A DNA stretch of 64,000 nucleotides from Mycolicibacterium moriokaense (GCF_003201655.1 NZ_QJJU01000015.1:82496-146495), one strand, 5' to 3'. Counted from the first letter of the stretch, positions 16,925-25,431 are shown. The notes: generated by a model not told the origin, from the letters alone. Translations and numbers: made by a program.

Positions 16925-18111
16925 ACCGTGACGAGCCGACTCAGGTTGCCGCCCATGATCTTCGCCTGATCGTCCATGGAAAGGTGCTCGAGCGCAGTGA
17001 TGTAGTGGGTCGGCTCTCCAAGGCCCTCCGGGTGCGGCCAGTCAGAGCCGTACAGCACCCGCTCCACGCCGATCAGGTTGATCAAGTCGTCGATGCCCTC
17101 TTCGTAGAAAGGGCTGACGTGGATTCGGTTCTTGATCTCCTCGATCGGGTTGCCGGGGAATGCCTCTGGCGCCTTCTTCCACACCTCTGCCATGTTGTCC
17201 AGTAGCGGGAACATCCACTTCGAGCCCGCCTCGACGATGCCCACCTTGAGCTTCGGGAACCGGAACAGCGCGCCATGGATCACCCAGGAGCCCACCGCGT
17301 CCTGGATCGGGCGCCACTCGTTGAGGATCGACATCGCGTTGGTCTGGAACGGCAGCATCTCCTGCGCGGCACCGTCCCACTCCGAGGTGTATCGGGAGTA
17401 GCCGCTGTCGGAAGAGTGCATACCGACGAACACGTCGTACTCGACGCAGCGCTCCCAGAACGGGTCGAACTCTGGCAGCGCGAACGACCGCGGGCCGCGG
17501 AATCCGGGAACCGGCGCCGGGCGGATGAGGATCGCGCGGGCGCCGCGCTTGACGCACCATTCCAGCTCCTCGATCGCCTTCTCGACGATGGGCAGCGTGA
17601 TCACCGGGGTGGTGAAGATTCGGTTCTGGTAGTTGAAGCCCCAGACCTCGTCGAGCCACTGGTTGAGCGAGTGGACGATGACATGGATGGCGAGCGGATC
17701 GTCGGCAAGCCGCTCCTCGATCAAGCTCGCCAGCGTCGGGAACATCAAAGTGCGGTCGAGCCCCAGCTCGTTCATCTTCTCGAGGCGCGGACCGGGCTCG
17801 AAGAACGCCGGGATCGCGCGCATCGGCTCACCGAACAGCTCTTTCTTGCTCTTGCCGTCGGGGTTGCCGAACTTGAAGTACTCCTCCCATGCGCCTGGCC
17901 TGGCGACCACCGAGAAGGTGGGGTTCGGAATGTAGTTGCTGATCTGACCCTTCAGCGCGATCTTGGTGCGGCCGTTGACCTCGACGTATTGGACGACGTC
18001 CTTGTACTCCTTGGGCAGGTATTTAGTCAGCGCCTCAGGCGGCTCATAGAGATGGTTGTCCGCATCGAACAGCGGAAATGGGATGTCGACCCGGTGCGAA
18101 AGTTGACCCAT
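16921..18111 (-). CDS. amidohydrolase 2 family protein
   Basis: This 396-residue TIM-barrel metalloenzyme belongs to the ACMSD/gamma-resorcylate-decarboxylase-related amidohydrolase_2 family. The N-terminal metal motif reads FDADNH (Asp16, Asp18, His20). The late catalytic Asp is Asp357 in YGSDWPHPEG. I chose ATG 18111 because AAGGAG lies 8 bases upstream; the open frame extends 46 codons further through the operator. It is the first gene of an operon with a FadD, so its product may be a hydrolase or decarboxylase acting on a ring or CoA intermediate. Confidence 0.85.
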   Translation of the reverse strand: MGQLSHRVDIPFPLFDADNHLYEPPEALTKYLPKEYKDVVQYVEVNGRTKIALKGQISNYIPNPTFSVVARPGAWEEYFKFGNPDGKSKKELFGEPMRAIPAFFEPGPRLEKMNELGLDRTLMFPTLASLIEERLADDPLAIHVIVHSLNQWLDEVWGFNYQNRIFTTPVITLPIVEKAIEELEWCVKRGARAILIRPAPVPGFRGPRSFALPEFDPFWERCVEYDVFVGMHSSDSGYSRYTSEWDGAAQEMLPFQTNAMSILNEWRPIQDAVGSWVIHGALFRFPKLKVGIVEAGSKWMFPLLDNMAEVWKKAPEAFPGNPIEEIKNRIHVSPFYEEGIDDLINLIGVERVLYGSDWPHPEGLGEPTHYITALEHLSMDDQAKIMGGNLSRLVTV

Positions 18112-18133
18112 GGAACACTCCTTATCCTCTTGG

Positions 18134-18148
18134 GAGAATCCTATTCTC
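18134..18148. promoter_or_regulatory. 15-bp operator GAGAAT-CCT-ATTCTC
   Basis: This is a perfect inverted repeat with 6-bp arms, centred 30 bases upstream of the amidohydrolase ATG and just after the stop of the next fadD. The same arms and spacing recur perfectly at 52281-52295. Confidence 0.7.
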
Positions 18149-18149
18149 A

Positions 18150-19685
18150 CTAGCTGCTCAACGCAATATCCTGCCGGACCAGGAACTTCTGCACCTTGCC
18201 GCTCGCGGTGCGCGGAAAGTCGTCGACTTGGTGCAGCTGCTCGGGCCACTTCTGAGTGGCAACGCCTGCCCGCTTGAAGTGGTCGCGAACCTCCTCGATG
18301 GTCGGCATCGCGTGACCGGTCTTGAGGCGCAGGACCGCGGCGGCGCGCTCCCCCAGCCGGGCGTCAGGAGCGGCCACAACAACCGCCTCCGCGACGGCGG
18401 GCATGGCGAGCAGAACCTCCTCGACCTCGAGCGCGCTGATGTTCTCGCCGCCGCGGATGATGACGTCGGCCTTGCGGTCGGTGATCGTGAGGTAACCGTC
18501 GTCGTCGAGCGTCCCGATATCGCCGGTGCGGTACCAGCCGTCCGCGTCGAAGGCCTTGTCGGTCAGTTCCGGGTCGGTATAGCCAAGACAGAGGTCCGGG
18601 CCGCGGCTGTAGATCTCGCCGTCAGGACCCAGCCGGATCTCGACGCCTGGCCGCGGGTTGCCGTCGGTGAAGAGCCGCTTGTCCTCCGGTGCGCTCGGTG
18701 AGGAACCGGTGATGGACGGGTGCTCGCTGCTGCCGTACGACCGGAAGACGAACATGCCGAGATCGGCAAGGCGGCGGGTCACCGCCGCGGGGACGGTCGA
18801 GCCGCCAAGGCCAACGGTCGTGAAGTGGCGCAGATGTTCTGCGGTGCAGTCGGGGTGGTCCAGCACGCTGGTGACGAAGTAGGGCGGTCCGCCGCCGATC
18901 GAGAGCCCGTCGCGCTCGATGAGCTTGAGCACTTTGGCCGGGTCCCAGACGTCGCACAGATCGATGGGTGCGCCCTCGAGCACCGGAATGAGGAAGGCGG
19001 CCAACATGCCGACGAAGTGGCCGACCGGGGTGCCGGTGAGTTGGCGGCCACGCTCGGCCGGGTAGTTCTCCAGCAGTTGGCGTGTCTCGAAACCCAGGGT
19101 CTGATGGCTGTGCACGACGCCCTTGGGATTGCTCGTTGTGCCGGAGGTGAAGGCGATCAACGCCGGGCTGGCTGGATCGGCGGCGAGGGTGCCTTCCAGC
19201 GGCTCGGTGTCGAGCAGATCTTCGTAGTTTTTTCCGACGAGCCCCACTACCGGGATGTCCGCGCAGAGATCCGGATGAAACTGCATGCGCCCGAACTCTT
19301 CTGCGGTGATGAAGACGCGCGGCTTGGCCGTCCCGATGATGTGGCCGAGCTCCTTGCGTCCGTAGAAGTGCACAATCGGCACGGTCACGGCGCCGAGGAA
19401 TGCCGACGCCCAAAACGCTGCCGCTGCCTCCTTCCAGTTCGGAAGTTGCAACGCCACCACATCGCCGGGGCCGACGCCACGTGCGCGGAGCCCGGCGGCG
19501 AGTCTGCGCGCCTCGATCTCGACGTCATGGAATGTGCCCGCGAAGGGGCGGACATCCGAATGCACGTGGAACCCCGCGTCGGGGCTCGCCTGCAGTCCGC
19601 GCGCGATCAGATCGCCGAGGGTGTCCTGTGTCCACCACCCTTCGTCGACATAGCGTTTGGTCAGCTCGACAGGGATATTGCGCAT
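18150..19685 (-). CDS. acyl-CoA synthetase (cyclohexanecarboxylate-CoA-ligase-like FadD)
   Basis: This 511-residue ANL ligase has FTSGTTSNPKGVVHSH (P-loop), YGSSEHPS (A5), YRTGDIGTLDDDGYL (A7), DRKADVIIRGGENISALEVE (hinge/A8) and the catalytic Lys in RTASGKVQKF. It should activate a free acid with ATP and CoA. The overall style (FHDVEIEARRLAAGLRARGVGPGDVVALQLPN) resembles ligases for alicyclic or short branched acids. ATG 19685 is preferred over an upstream GTG at 19697 because the GGAGG would sit on top of the latter. It is divergent from the enoyl-CoA hydratase. Confidence 0.88.
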   Translation of the reverse strand: MRNIPVELTKRYVDEGWWTQDTLGDLIARGLQASPDAGFHVHSDVRPFAGTFHDVEIEARRLAAGLRARGVGPGDVVALQLPNWKEAAAAFWASAFLGAVTVPIVHFYGRKELGHIIGTAKPRVFITAEEFGRMQFHPDLCADIPVVGLVGKNYEDLLDTEPLEGTLAADPASPALIAFTSGTTSNPKGVVHSHQTLGFETRQLLENYPAERGRQLTGTPVGHFVGMLAAFLIPVLEGAPIDLCDVWDPAKVLKLIERDGLSIGGGPPYFVTSVLDHPDCTAEHLRHFTTVGLGGSTVPAAVTRRLADLGMFVFRSYGSSEHPSITGSSPSAPEDKRLFTDGNPRPGVEIRLGPDGEIYSRGPDLCLGYTDPELTDKAFDADGWYRTGDIGTLDDDGYLTITDRKADVIIRGGENISALEVEEVLLAMPAVAEAVVVAAPDARLGERAAAVLRLKTGHAMPTIEEVRDHFKRAGVATQKWPEQLHQVDDFPRTASGKVQKFLVRQDIALSS

Positions 19686-19720
19686 GCTTGGAGGCACCTC
19701 CGGAGTCCCGACGCGATGCT

Positions 19721-19739
19721 ATTCTCCGATAGAGAGAAT
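19721..19739. promoter_or_regulatory. 19-bp operator ATTCTC-N7-GAGAAT in a divergent promoter
   Basis: The same hexamer arms as the 15-bp operator occur here in the opposite order, separated by 7 bases (ATTCTC-CGATAGA-GAGAAT), midway between the fadD start (19685) and the enoyl-CoA hydratase start (19767). It can also be read as two back-to-back degenerate 15-bp sites (19712-19726 and 19734-19748), one per promoter. Confidence 0.6.
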
Positions 19740-19766
19740 GCCAATACCGCAGATGGAGAACGCTTG

Positions 19767-20483
19767 ATGGTCGACCTCGAATTGGACGACGGCCTCGCGG
19801 TCGTCACCATCGACCGGCCGCACGCCCGCAATGCCATCTCACTGGAGACGATGGACCAGCTGGAGAAGGCGCTCGACGGGGCCGAGGGTGCCCGGGCGCT
19901 GGTTCTGACGGGTGCCGGCGACCGCGCGTTCGTCTCCGGCGGCGACCTCAAGGAACTCAGCGCGCTGCGCACCGAACTCGAAGCGTCGTCGATGGCTTTC
20001 CGGATGCGGTCGATCTGCGATCGGATCGCCGGTTTCCCAACTCCCACCATCGCCGTGCTGAACGGCCATGCGCTTGGCGGCGGCGCAGAGTTCGCGGTGG
20101 CGGCCGACATCCGGCTTGCGGCCGAGGACATCAAGATCGGCTTCAATCAGGTGACGCTGGAAATCATGCCGGCATGGGGCGGCGCCGAGCGGCTGGTCGC
20201 GCTGGTGGGCTACAGCAAGGCACTGTTGCTGGCGGGCACTGGCAGCGTTCTCGACGCCGCCGAAGCGCAGCGAATCGGCTTGGTGGACAAGGTGTTACCG
20301 CGGGCTTCCTTTGACGCCGAATGGCGCGCAATCGCGAAATCTCTGGCAACCGGTCCAGCCGGCGAGATCAAGCGCGTCATGAAGGGCGTCCCGACGACCG
20401 AGGCCGTTGCCGCGTTCGCGCGCCTGTGGGTGGCCGACGAACACTGGGCCGCAGCCGACAAGGTGATGAAGCGCGGCAAGTAG
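19767..20483 (+). CDS. enoyl-CoA hydratase/isomerase family protein
   Basis: This 238-residue crotonase-fold protein has the oxyanion-hole segments FVSGGDLKEL and NGHALGGGAEFAVAADIRLA. The usual catalytic Glu of the second segment falls in the LEIMPAWGGAERL loop. It hydrates or isomerises an unsaturated CoA ester. The start ATG 19767 has GGAGA 7 bases upstream. The frame is open for more than 1 kb upstream, but that is antisense shadow over the fadD gene. It shares a regulatory region with the divergent FadD. Confidence 0.87.
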   Translation: MVDLELDDGLAVVTIDRPHARNAISLETMDQLEKALDGAEGARALVLTGAGDRAFVSGGDLKELSALRTELEASSMAFRMRSICDRIAGFPTPTIAVLNGHALGGGAEFAVAADIRLAAEDIKIGFNQVTLEIMPAWGGAERLVALVGYSKALLLAGTGSVLDAAEAQRIGLVDKVLPRASFDAEWRAIAKSLATGPAGEIKRVMKGVPTTEAVAAFARLWVADEHWAAADKVMKRGK

Positions 20484-20522
20484 TTTCCCGGTGGCGCACC
20501 TTACCGACTTTTGCATGAGGGT

Positions 20523-20589
20523 TGTGATTCCATCGAATTCACAGCCTTGGTGCAGATCTGGGTGAACTCAACACCTCCCAACTTAAGAT
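20523..20589 (+). promoter_or_regulatory. promoter region of the SMP-30 gene: inverted repeat and -10 box
   Basis: TAAGAT at 20584-20589 fits the mycobacterial -10 consensus TANNNT and ends 6 bases before the ATG, predicting a leaderless mRNA. No Shine-Dalgarno sequence precedes the ATG. Upstream, TGTGA and TCACA arms at 20523-20543 form an imperfect dyad with an 11-base spacer, a possible regulator site. Confidence 0.45.
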
Positions 20590-20595
20590 CCGGGT

Positions 20596-21414
20596 ATGCA
20601 GGAGATCACTTCCCTTATCACCGGCCGCGCGTTTCTCGAGGGTCCGCGCTGGCATGAGGGTGCGCTGTTCGTCTCCGATATGCATGGCGATGCCGTACTG
20701 CGCGTCACGGAGCAGGGCGACGTCTCGACGGTGGTTGAAATCGAGCAGCCTTCGGGGTTGGGTTGGCTTCCCGACGGTTCGTTGCTGGTCTGCGCAATGG
20801 CACGGCGTTGTGTGATGCGCTTTGACGGTTCGCGACTGATGGTGCACGCCGACCTCACCTCACTTGCGCCATTTGAGATCAACGACATGTGCGTCGACCG
20901 CTATGGCCACGCCTTCGTCGGACAGTTCGGCTACGACATGTGGGGCGGCGGCGCGCCCACAGAGGCTCCCCTGCTGCGCGTTGACCCCGACGGTACGGCT
21001 CGAGAGGTTGCCGACGATTTGCGCATGGCAAACGGCATGGTCATCACCGCGGATCAGTCGACATTGCTCGTGGCCGAAAGCTGGGGAAAGCGCATCACCG
21101 GGTTCGACTTGGGAAATGACGGGACAGTGAGCAATCGACGCGTGTGGGCTGACCTCGACGACTATCCCGACGGCATCGGTATCGACGCCGAAGACCGCGT
21201 CTGGGTAGCGAGCCCTGTCTCTGACAGGTTCACCCGCGTGGTCGGCGGTGGCGAAGTGACCGCGGTTGTCGATACGCCCGACCGGCACGCGATCGCATGC
21301 GCCGTCGGCGGTACCGACGGCAACACTCTCTACATGCTGACATCCACCACCCTCGGCGACCGAGCCGATTCGCGGACGGTCATGGGTGCCGCGGTCGAAA
21401 CCGTCCCCGTCTAG
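20596..21414 (+). CDS. SMP-30/gluconolactonase-family lactonase
   Basis: This 272-residue six-bladed beta-propeller has the metal ligands visible in order: Glu in LEGPRW near residue 15, Asn in INDMCVD, Asn in MANGMV, and Asp in PDGIGID. Such enzymes open lactones in sugar or alicyclic ring degradation. The gene probably has a leaderless transcript (see the promoter entry). It sits between CoA-metabolism genes, so a lactone formed during ring cleavage is a plausible substrate, but that is inference. Confidence 0.85.
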   Translation: MQEITSLITGRAFLEGPRWHEGALFVSDMHGDAVLRVTEQGDVSTVVEIEQPSGLGWLPDGSLLVCAMARRCVMRFDGSRLMVHADLTSLAPFEINDMCVDRYGHAFVGQFGYDMWGGGAPTEAPLLRVDPDGTAREVADDLRMANGMVITADQSTLLVAESWGKRITGFDLGNDGTVSNRRVWADLDDYPDGIGIDAEDRVWVASPVSDRFTRVVGGGEVTAVVDTPDRHAIACAVGGTDGNTLYMLTSTTLGDRADSRTVMGAAVETVPV

Positions 21415-21430
21415 GCCACAAGCGCCGACG

Positions 21431-21943
21431 TCAGCCGCGGATCGGGTCGCTGCCGTCCCAGCTCGTCGCGGCATCGCGGATGTGCGCCGAACTAGCCAGC
21501 GTCGCTCCGGTGAGCTCGGAGATTTCGATGACCGCCGCGGGGCTGCCTGGCGGCTCGACGTAGGCGAATCGCACGCCAAATCCCTCGCCGCCGGACCATA
21601 CGACGGGCCAGCCTGCATCCGTGACAGCCTTCATGGTGGCATCGAAATCCTCTGCCCAGTACGCCAACTGGTGATAGCCGGGGCCATTGGACTCGAGGAA
21701 CTCGGTGAAGATGCTTGGCGCGTCGTCCTCCTGTTGGATCAGCTCGACCTGCAACTCGCCACTGTTGGACAGCGCGAGCGTCAGCGTGGTCTCGCAGGGT
21801 TCGCCGCGGTACAGCGCGCGCATCGGCAGCCCGCGTATCACGAACCATGGACCCACACCAAGCTCGATCCAGCTCGCGAGCGCGTCGTCGAGATCTGTGA
21901 CGACATAACCGATCTGACGGATCGGTCCTGGAAGCACACTCAT
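21431..21943 (-). CDS. VOC (glyoxalase/methylmalonyl-CoA-epimerase-like) family protein
   Basis: This 170-residue protein has paired beta-alpha-beta-beta-beta modules starting IRQIGYVVTDLDDALASW and YHQLAYWAEDFDATMK. His in the second module and Glu residues in VELIQQE and AVIEI are candidate metal ligands. It resembles the glyoxalase_4/epimerase branch of the VOC superfamily. The start overlaps the stop of the alcohol dehydrogenase (ATGA), so it is the last gene of a four-gene leftward operon. Confidence 0.8.
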   Translation of the reverse strand: MSVLPGPIRQIGYVVTDLDDALASWIELGVGPWFVIRGLPMRALYRGEPCETTLTLALSNSGELQVELIQQEDDAPSIFTEFLESNGPGYHQLAYWAEDFDATMKAVTDAGWPVVWSGGEGFGVRFAYVEPPGSPAAVIEISELTGATLASSAHIRDAATSWDGSDPIRG

Positions 21944-22962
21944 GATGCCGTGGGATGCACGACGACGCGCGGCGGTCCCTGGGATTTGCGCGCCGAATCG
22001 ATCGCGTCGGGCACCTCGTCGAGGCCGATGACCTTGCCGATGCTGGGCAGCGGATCAAGGCGGCCGTCGACGACGGCGTCGAGCGTGCCGTACCAGTCGA
22101 CCGGATGCGGGCCGCCGCCGAACTGGATGGTGACGCCCTTGTGCGTGGCCGCCGTGACCGACACCGAGTCGCTGCCGTGCCAGCCGCCCGCGGCATACAG
22201 ACGGGCTATGAACTCACACGACTCGATGATGCTGGTGAGCAGTCCCGGCGCGCCGACGCATTCGAAGATGACCTGTGGCTTTTGAATTCGTTTGTCCCTG
22301 GCAACTTCTCGCCACACTTCGTAAGGCGACCGCTCCGAAGGGTTGACAAGCACGTCTGCGCCGAACTTCTTGGCGTAGTCCAGTCGTTCTGCGTTGTAAT
22401 CGGCCACAATGATCGGGCTGACGCCACGCGCGACCAGGGCCGCCACCGCGGAAAGTCCGATGGCGCCCGCGCCGATCACGAGCGGCAGCTCGCCAGGCGC
22501 GATGGCAGAACTGCGAACGTAGAACTCCCCGACCGCGAATGCGTCGACTACCGCAACGGCGTCATTCGGGACGCCGTCGGGCACCGTACGCGACAGCACC
22601 TCGGACACCAGCATGAGTTCACCGAACGCCCCGGGGGCGTCCGGATCGTGTCCGATCACATGTGGTTCCGCGCCATGGCGAATCAACAGCGGCAGGCTGG
22701 TGACGCGTGACCCGATCGGAAAGTCACCGGAGCACTCCGGGCCGTGGCCGACCACCTCGCCGATGAACTCGTGCCCCATGATGGTGTCCCGCGCGGAATC
22801 CCATGCGAACCGCGGCGCAGAGTTCGGGTGATCCATGTAATGCACGTCGGACGCGCAGATCGCGGCACTCAGCGGCCGCAACAACAGCTGACCGGGGCCC
22901 GGGACAGGATCGGCGGTGTCGCGAACCTCCAGCCGGCCATCGCGCAAGACGACCGCCCGCAT
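21940..22962 (-). CDS. medium-chain alcohol dehydrogenase (MDR family)
   Basis: This 340-residue MDR protein has a zinc-site segment ICASDVHYMDH, the GHEFIGEVVGHG motif and a Rossmann GAGAIG. The four-Cys structural zinc loop of classical ADHs is absent. It should oxidise an alcohol or reduce a ketone with NAD(P). Both flanking genes overlap it by 4 or 1 bases (SDR upstream, VOC downstream), so the enzymes likely work on one pathway. Confidence 0.85.
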   Translation of the reverse strand: MRAVVLRDGRLEVRDTADPVPGPGQLLLRPLSAAICASDVHYMDHPNSAPRFAWDSARDTIMGHEFIGEVVGHGPECSGDFPIGSRVTSLPLLIRHGAEPHVIGHDPDAPGAFGELMLVSEVLSRTVPDGVPNDAVAVVDAFAVGEFYVRSSAIAPGELPLVIGAGAIGLSAVAALVARGVSPIIVADYNAERLDYAKKFGADVLVNPSERSPYEVWREVARDKRIQKPQVIFECVGAPGLLTSIIESCEFIARLYAAGGWHGSDSVSVTAATHKGVTIQFGGGPHPVDWYGTLDAVVDGRLDPLPSIGKVIGLDEVPDAIDSARKSQGPPRVVVHPTAS

Positions 22963-23762
22963 CAGTCCGCCCGCTTGCTTGCGAAATCCAGGGATGCCGC
23001 ACTCATCATCTCGACCAGGGTCCGGCGGTCGATCGTCCAGACCTGCGATGCCACCGCCCTGTTGGTTTCACCCACCACGTGGACAGGTCCGTTGGCGATG
23101 TTCTCGATGATCTCTCGGGCCACATCGTCGGACAGCATGTGCATCTGGGGGTCGTACTCAAATCCCATGCGCTGAAATGCCGGGGTGTAGGTCATGCCGA
23201 GCGGTGTGCAGCACACGTCGACGCCGTATGGACGTAGCTCGGCCCACAAGCCCTCGGCGAAGTTGTGTTGGAACGCCTTCACCGCGGAGTACACCGCGAG
23301 GGTGGCCGAGCCTGCGACACAGGCAAGCGACGCGACGAACACGATGCCGCCGTGGCCACGCTCGCGCATCGCCGTCCCGAAGTGGTGAGCCAGCGCGATG
23401 GGGCCGACGCAGTCGAGCTTGATCTGCTTGAGCGAGTAGTCGAGTTCATTGTCCAGGAACGCCGAGGTCCGGTCCGAGGCACCGGCGTTGTAGACGACGA
23501 GGCCGACGTCGAGCCCCGCGGTCGCGTCGGCGACCCGTGCGGTTACGTCGGGGTCGGTGAGGTCTTGGACAACGACACGCGTCTGCACTCCGTGCTGCTC
23601 GCCCGCGCGGGTTGCTACCTCTTCGAGCAACGCCCCGTTTCGCGCGATCAGCACGAGATCCAGTCCCCGCGCAGCCAATTGGTCGGCCAGGCTGGCGCCG
23701 ATGCCTTCGGACGCCCCTGCGATGACGGCCCACCGTCCGTACTTGTCCCGGAAGTCGGTCAT
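22962..23762 (-). CDS. short-chain dehydrogenase/reductase
   Basis: This 266-residue classical SDR has cofactor motif AGASEGIG near residue 15, NAG in VVYNAGAS, a catalytic Ser in FVASLACV and the YSAVK catalytic Tyr/Lys. A basic residue after the second strand (LIARNG) suggests NADP. It overlaps the SnoaL-like gene before it and the alcohol dehydrogenase after it. The substrate is unknown. Confidence 0.85.
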   Translation of the reverse strand: MTDFRDKYGRWAVIAGASEGIGASLADQLAARGLDLVLIARNGALLEEVATRAGEQHGVQTRVVVQDLTDPDVTARVADATAGLDVGLVVYNAGASDRTSAFLDNELDYSLKQIKLDCVGPIALAHHFGTAMRERGHGGIVFVASLACVAGSATLAVYSAVKAFQHNFAEGLWAELRPYGVDVCCTPLGMTYTPAFQRMGFEYDPQMHMLSDDVAREIIENIANGPVHVVGETNRAVASQVWTIDRRTLVEMMSAASLDFASKRAD

Positions 23763-24199
23763 ATGCGCCCCTTTGTGGCCGCGGCGGCGATATCGCCTCC
23801 GGTGAGCGTTCTCGCCGTACGGGAAACGCGTTCGCTGATTCGCCAGCCGTTGGGGGTTCGGACGAAGACGTCGTCGTAATGCCCAAGGGCGTCAACCCAA
23901 TTGGTCGAGTCGTTCGGTTGCAGCATCAGCACGGCTTGGACGTACGAGCGAGCAGTGGCACGGTCCCCATCCACTGCGATGACGAAGTTCGACAACCGGT
24001 GGTACGTCGGCCCCATGTTCTCGTGCAACTGCCTCATCACATCGGTCAGCGCGTCGGCGCTGGTGAAGCGCCCCAGCTGTTGGTAATCGACGTCGATCTC
24101 GTCGGTCCAGCAGCTGCGAAGCAACGGCCAGTCCTTGGAGTCGATTCCGGTGGCGTAGCGGATCAGCACCTCGGCGATCTGCTCTTTATCGGCATCCAC
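23759..24199 (-). CDS. SnoaL-like/nuclear-transport-factor-2 fold protein
   Basis: This 146-residue small cone-shaped alpha+beta protein has the pattern EQIAEVLIRYATGIDSKDWPLLRSCWTDE, followed by GRFTSADALTDVMRQ and a C-terminal sheet ending in WRISERVSRT. SnoaL_4-type proteins act as isomerases, hydratases or cofactor-free oxygenase components on steroids, polyketides and aromatics. The GTG start is at 24199. It is the first gene of the leftward SnoaL-SDR-ADH-VOC operon, divergent from a TetR gene. Confidence 0.78.
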   Translation of the reverse strand: MDADKEQIAEVLIRYATGIDSKDWPLLRSCWTDEIDVDYQQLGRFTSADALTDVMRQLHENMGPTYHRLSNFVIAVDGDRATARSYVQAVLMLQPNDSTNWVDALGHYDDVFVRTPNGWRISERVSRTARTLTGGDIAAAATKGRI

Positions 24200-24217
24200 A
24201 CGCCGAGGCTATTCGAT

Positions 24218-24236
24218 AAGTTAGACTCTGGTCAAC
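24218..24236. promoter_or_regulatory. imperfect inverted repeat in the TetR divergent promoter
   Basis: An AGTT...GAC-TCTG-GTC-AACT dyad lies in the 55-base gap between the SnoaL-like gene and the TetR gene. The inner GAC/GTC and outer AGTT/AACT match, with one extra base in the left arm. Its location fits autoregulation by the TetR protein. Confidence 0.35.
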
Positions 24237-24254
24237 TATGAATACCGCGGGAAA

Positions 24255-24902
24255 GTGTTGGGAATGACTGGGATAGCGAAGGCGCCAGTTGCTGACCAGG
24301 GTCAGCGCCGGGCGTCGTTCCAGCAAGCCCGTTCACATGAGACCAAGCGATCGCTCGTCCAGGCGGCGACGGCCCTGTGGCGCACGAACGGGTACGCACG
24401 CACGACAGTGGCCGATATCTGCCGTGCCGCAGGCGTATCGAAGGCGTTGTTCTACTTCTATTTCCCGCGCAAGGAGGACGTGCTTTTCGAAGTGGGCGTG
24501 CTGTCTACCGACGCCGCGCACGACAAGGCGCGCGAGGTCATGCGCAAGCCGTACAAGGTGTCTTCGGTCATCACCGCGGTGCTCGCCAGCCTCGAGGAGA
24601 CGATGCGCACCAGCACGCCCGAACTCCTTCTGGAGGCGATCCTCGAGGGGTATCGGCAGGCCGCCGACGGACGCGACCACCTGGAGCGGACGTCGGTGAT
24701 CTTCGCTGAGGTGTTCCGGAAGGCTCAGGACGACGGCAAACTGCCCGCCGATCTCGATGTCGATCACGTCGCGAACGTCGCGCAGTCCCTCGTCAGTGAG
24801 GGGGCGCGCCATTGGGCATCGGGGACCTATGGCGACCGGTCGTTCGCCGAGGTCGTCTCTCGCGACATCGCCGCCCTGGTCGCGGGATACAGCGTGTCGT
24901 AG
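24255..24902 (+). CDS. TetR family transcriptional regulator
   Basis: This 215-residue protein has an N-terminal TetR helix-turn-helix of SLVQAATALWRTNGYARTTVADICRAAGVSKALFYFYFPRKEDVL and a helical ligand-binding domain. The start is GTG 24255 or ATG 24264; both lie near GGGAAAG. It is divergent from the SnoaL operon and directly upstream of the DUF35-thiolase pair, whose promoter carries the GAGAAC-type operator. It is therefore one candidate for the regulator that reads that operator across the island. An acyl-CoA ligand would be typical but is not shown. Confidence 0.87.
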   Translation: MLGMTGIAKAPVADQGQRRASFQQARSHETKRSLVQAATALWRTNGYARTTVADICRAAGVSKALFYFYFPRKEDVLFEVGVLSTDAAHDKAREVMRKPYKVSSVITAVLASLEETMRTSTPELLLEAILEGYRQAADGRDHLERTSVIFAEVFRKAQDDGKLPADLDVDHVANVAQSLVSEGARHWASGTYGDRSFAEVVSRDIAALVAGYSVS

Positions 24903-24964
24903 GCCGTCATCATTTGATGACGGTTCCGGCACAGCACTTGCTTGCCGCGAGCTTGCAGCAATGT

Positions 24965-24992
24965 GTTCTCTCTAGACGAGAACGTCATTTCC
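24965..24992. promoter_or_regulatory. operator GTTCTC-N7-GAGAAC and overlapping 15-bp half-site
   Basis: GTTCTC (24965-24970) and GAGAAC (24978-24983) form an inverted repeat with the same 7-base spacing as the site at 19721. GAGAAC-GTC-ATTTCC (24978-24992) also fits the 15-bp consensus with a weaker right arm. It overlaps the predicted -35 region of the DUF35 gene. Confidence 0.55.
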
Positions 24993-24995
24993 GAT

Positions 24996-25001
24996 TATCG
25001 T
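24996..25001 (+). promoter_or_regulatory. -10 box TATCGT of the DUF35 gene
   Basis: TATCGT fits TANNNT and ends 7 bases before the GTG at 25009, with no ribosome binding site between them. This predicts a leaderless transcript. Confidence 0.4.
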
Positions 25002-25008
25002 CAACGCC

Positions 25009-25431
25009 GTGTCGACACAGCAGATCGCGCTCGCGCCGGAGATCTCCACCTGGCCCGACGCCAACCCCCAGCTCATCGGAAGCAGTTGCGGCAAATGCGG
25101 GGCCACTACCTTTCCCGTTCAGGAGCGCTGCCCCAAGTGCAGCGCCGGGGAGATGTCCGAAGTGCTGCTGCCGCGGCGCGGCACGATCGTCGCGTGGACG
25201 ACCCAGGGGTTCCCCCCCGGGCCGCCGTACAAGGGCCCCGTCGGCAAAGACTTCGTCCCCTTCGGCGTCGGCTTGGTCCAGCTCGACGACGTGATCCGCG
25301 TCGAGGGCAGGCTCACCGAGAACGACCCGGCCAAACTGCAGTTCGGCCAAGAGGTCGAGCTGATCATGATGCCTTTCGCCGTTGACGACGACGGCAACGA
25401 GATCATCACGTTTGCCTTCCAGCCCGTCTGA
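25009..25431 (+). CDS. DUF35 (rubredoxin-like zinc ribbon plus OB-fold) acyl-CoA-binding protein
   Basis: This 140-residue protein has a zinc ribbon with CGKC (residues 27-30) and CPKC (41-44) and then an OB-fold domain (GTIVAWTTQGFPPGPPY, PFGVGLVQL, VRVEGRL). DUF35 proteins bind CoA esters and partner with thiolase-like enzymes. The next gene, 20 bases downstream, is exactly such a thiolase. The two probably form a complex like ChsH2-Ltp2 or related aldolase/thiolase assemblies. Confidence 0.85.
   Translation: MSTQQIALAPEISTWPDANPQLIGSSCGKCGATTFPVQERCPKCSAGEMSEVLLPRRGTIVAWTTQGFPPGPPYKGPVGKDFVPFGVGLVQLDDVIRVEGRLTENDPAKLQFGQEVELIMMPFAVDDDGNEIITFAFQPV

Noticed and set aside
20523..20543. A CRP/Fnr-type site TGTGA...TCACA before the SMP-30 gene
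   Set aside because: The spacer is 11 bases instead of the 6 expected for CRP, so I list it only as an imperfect dyad.
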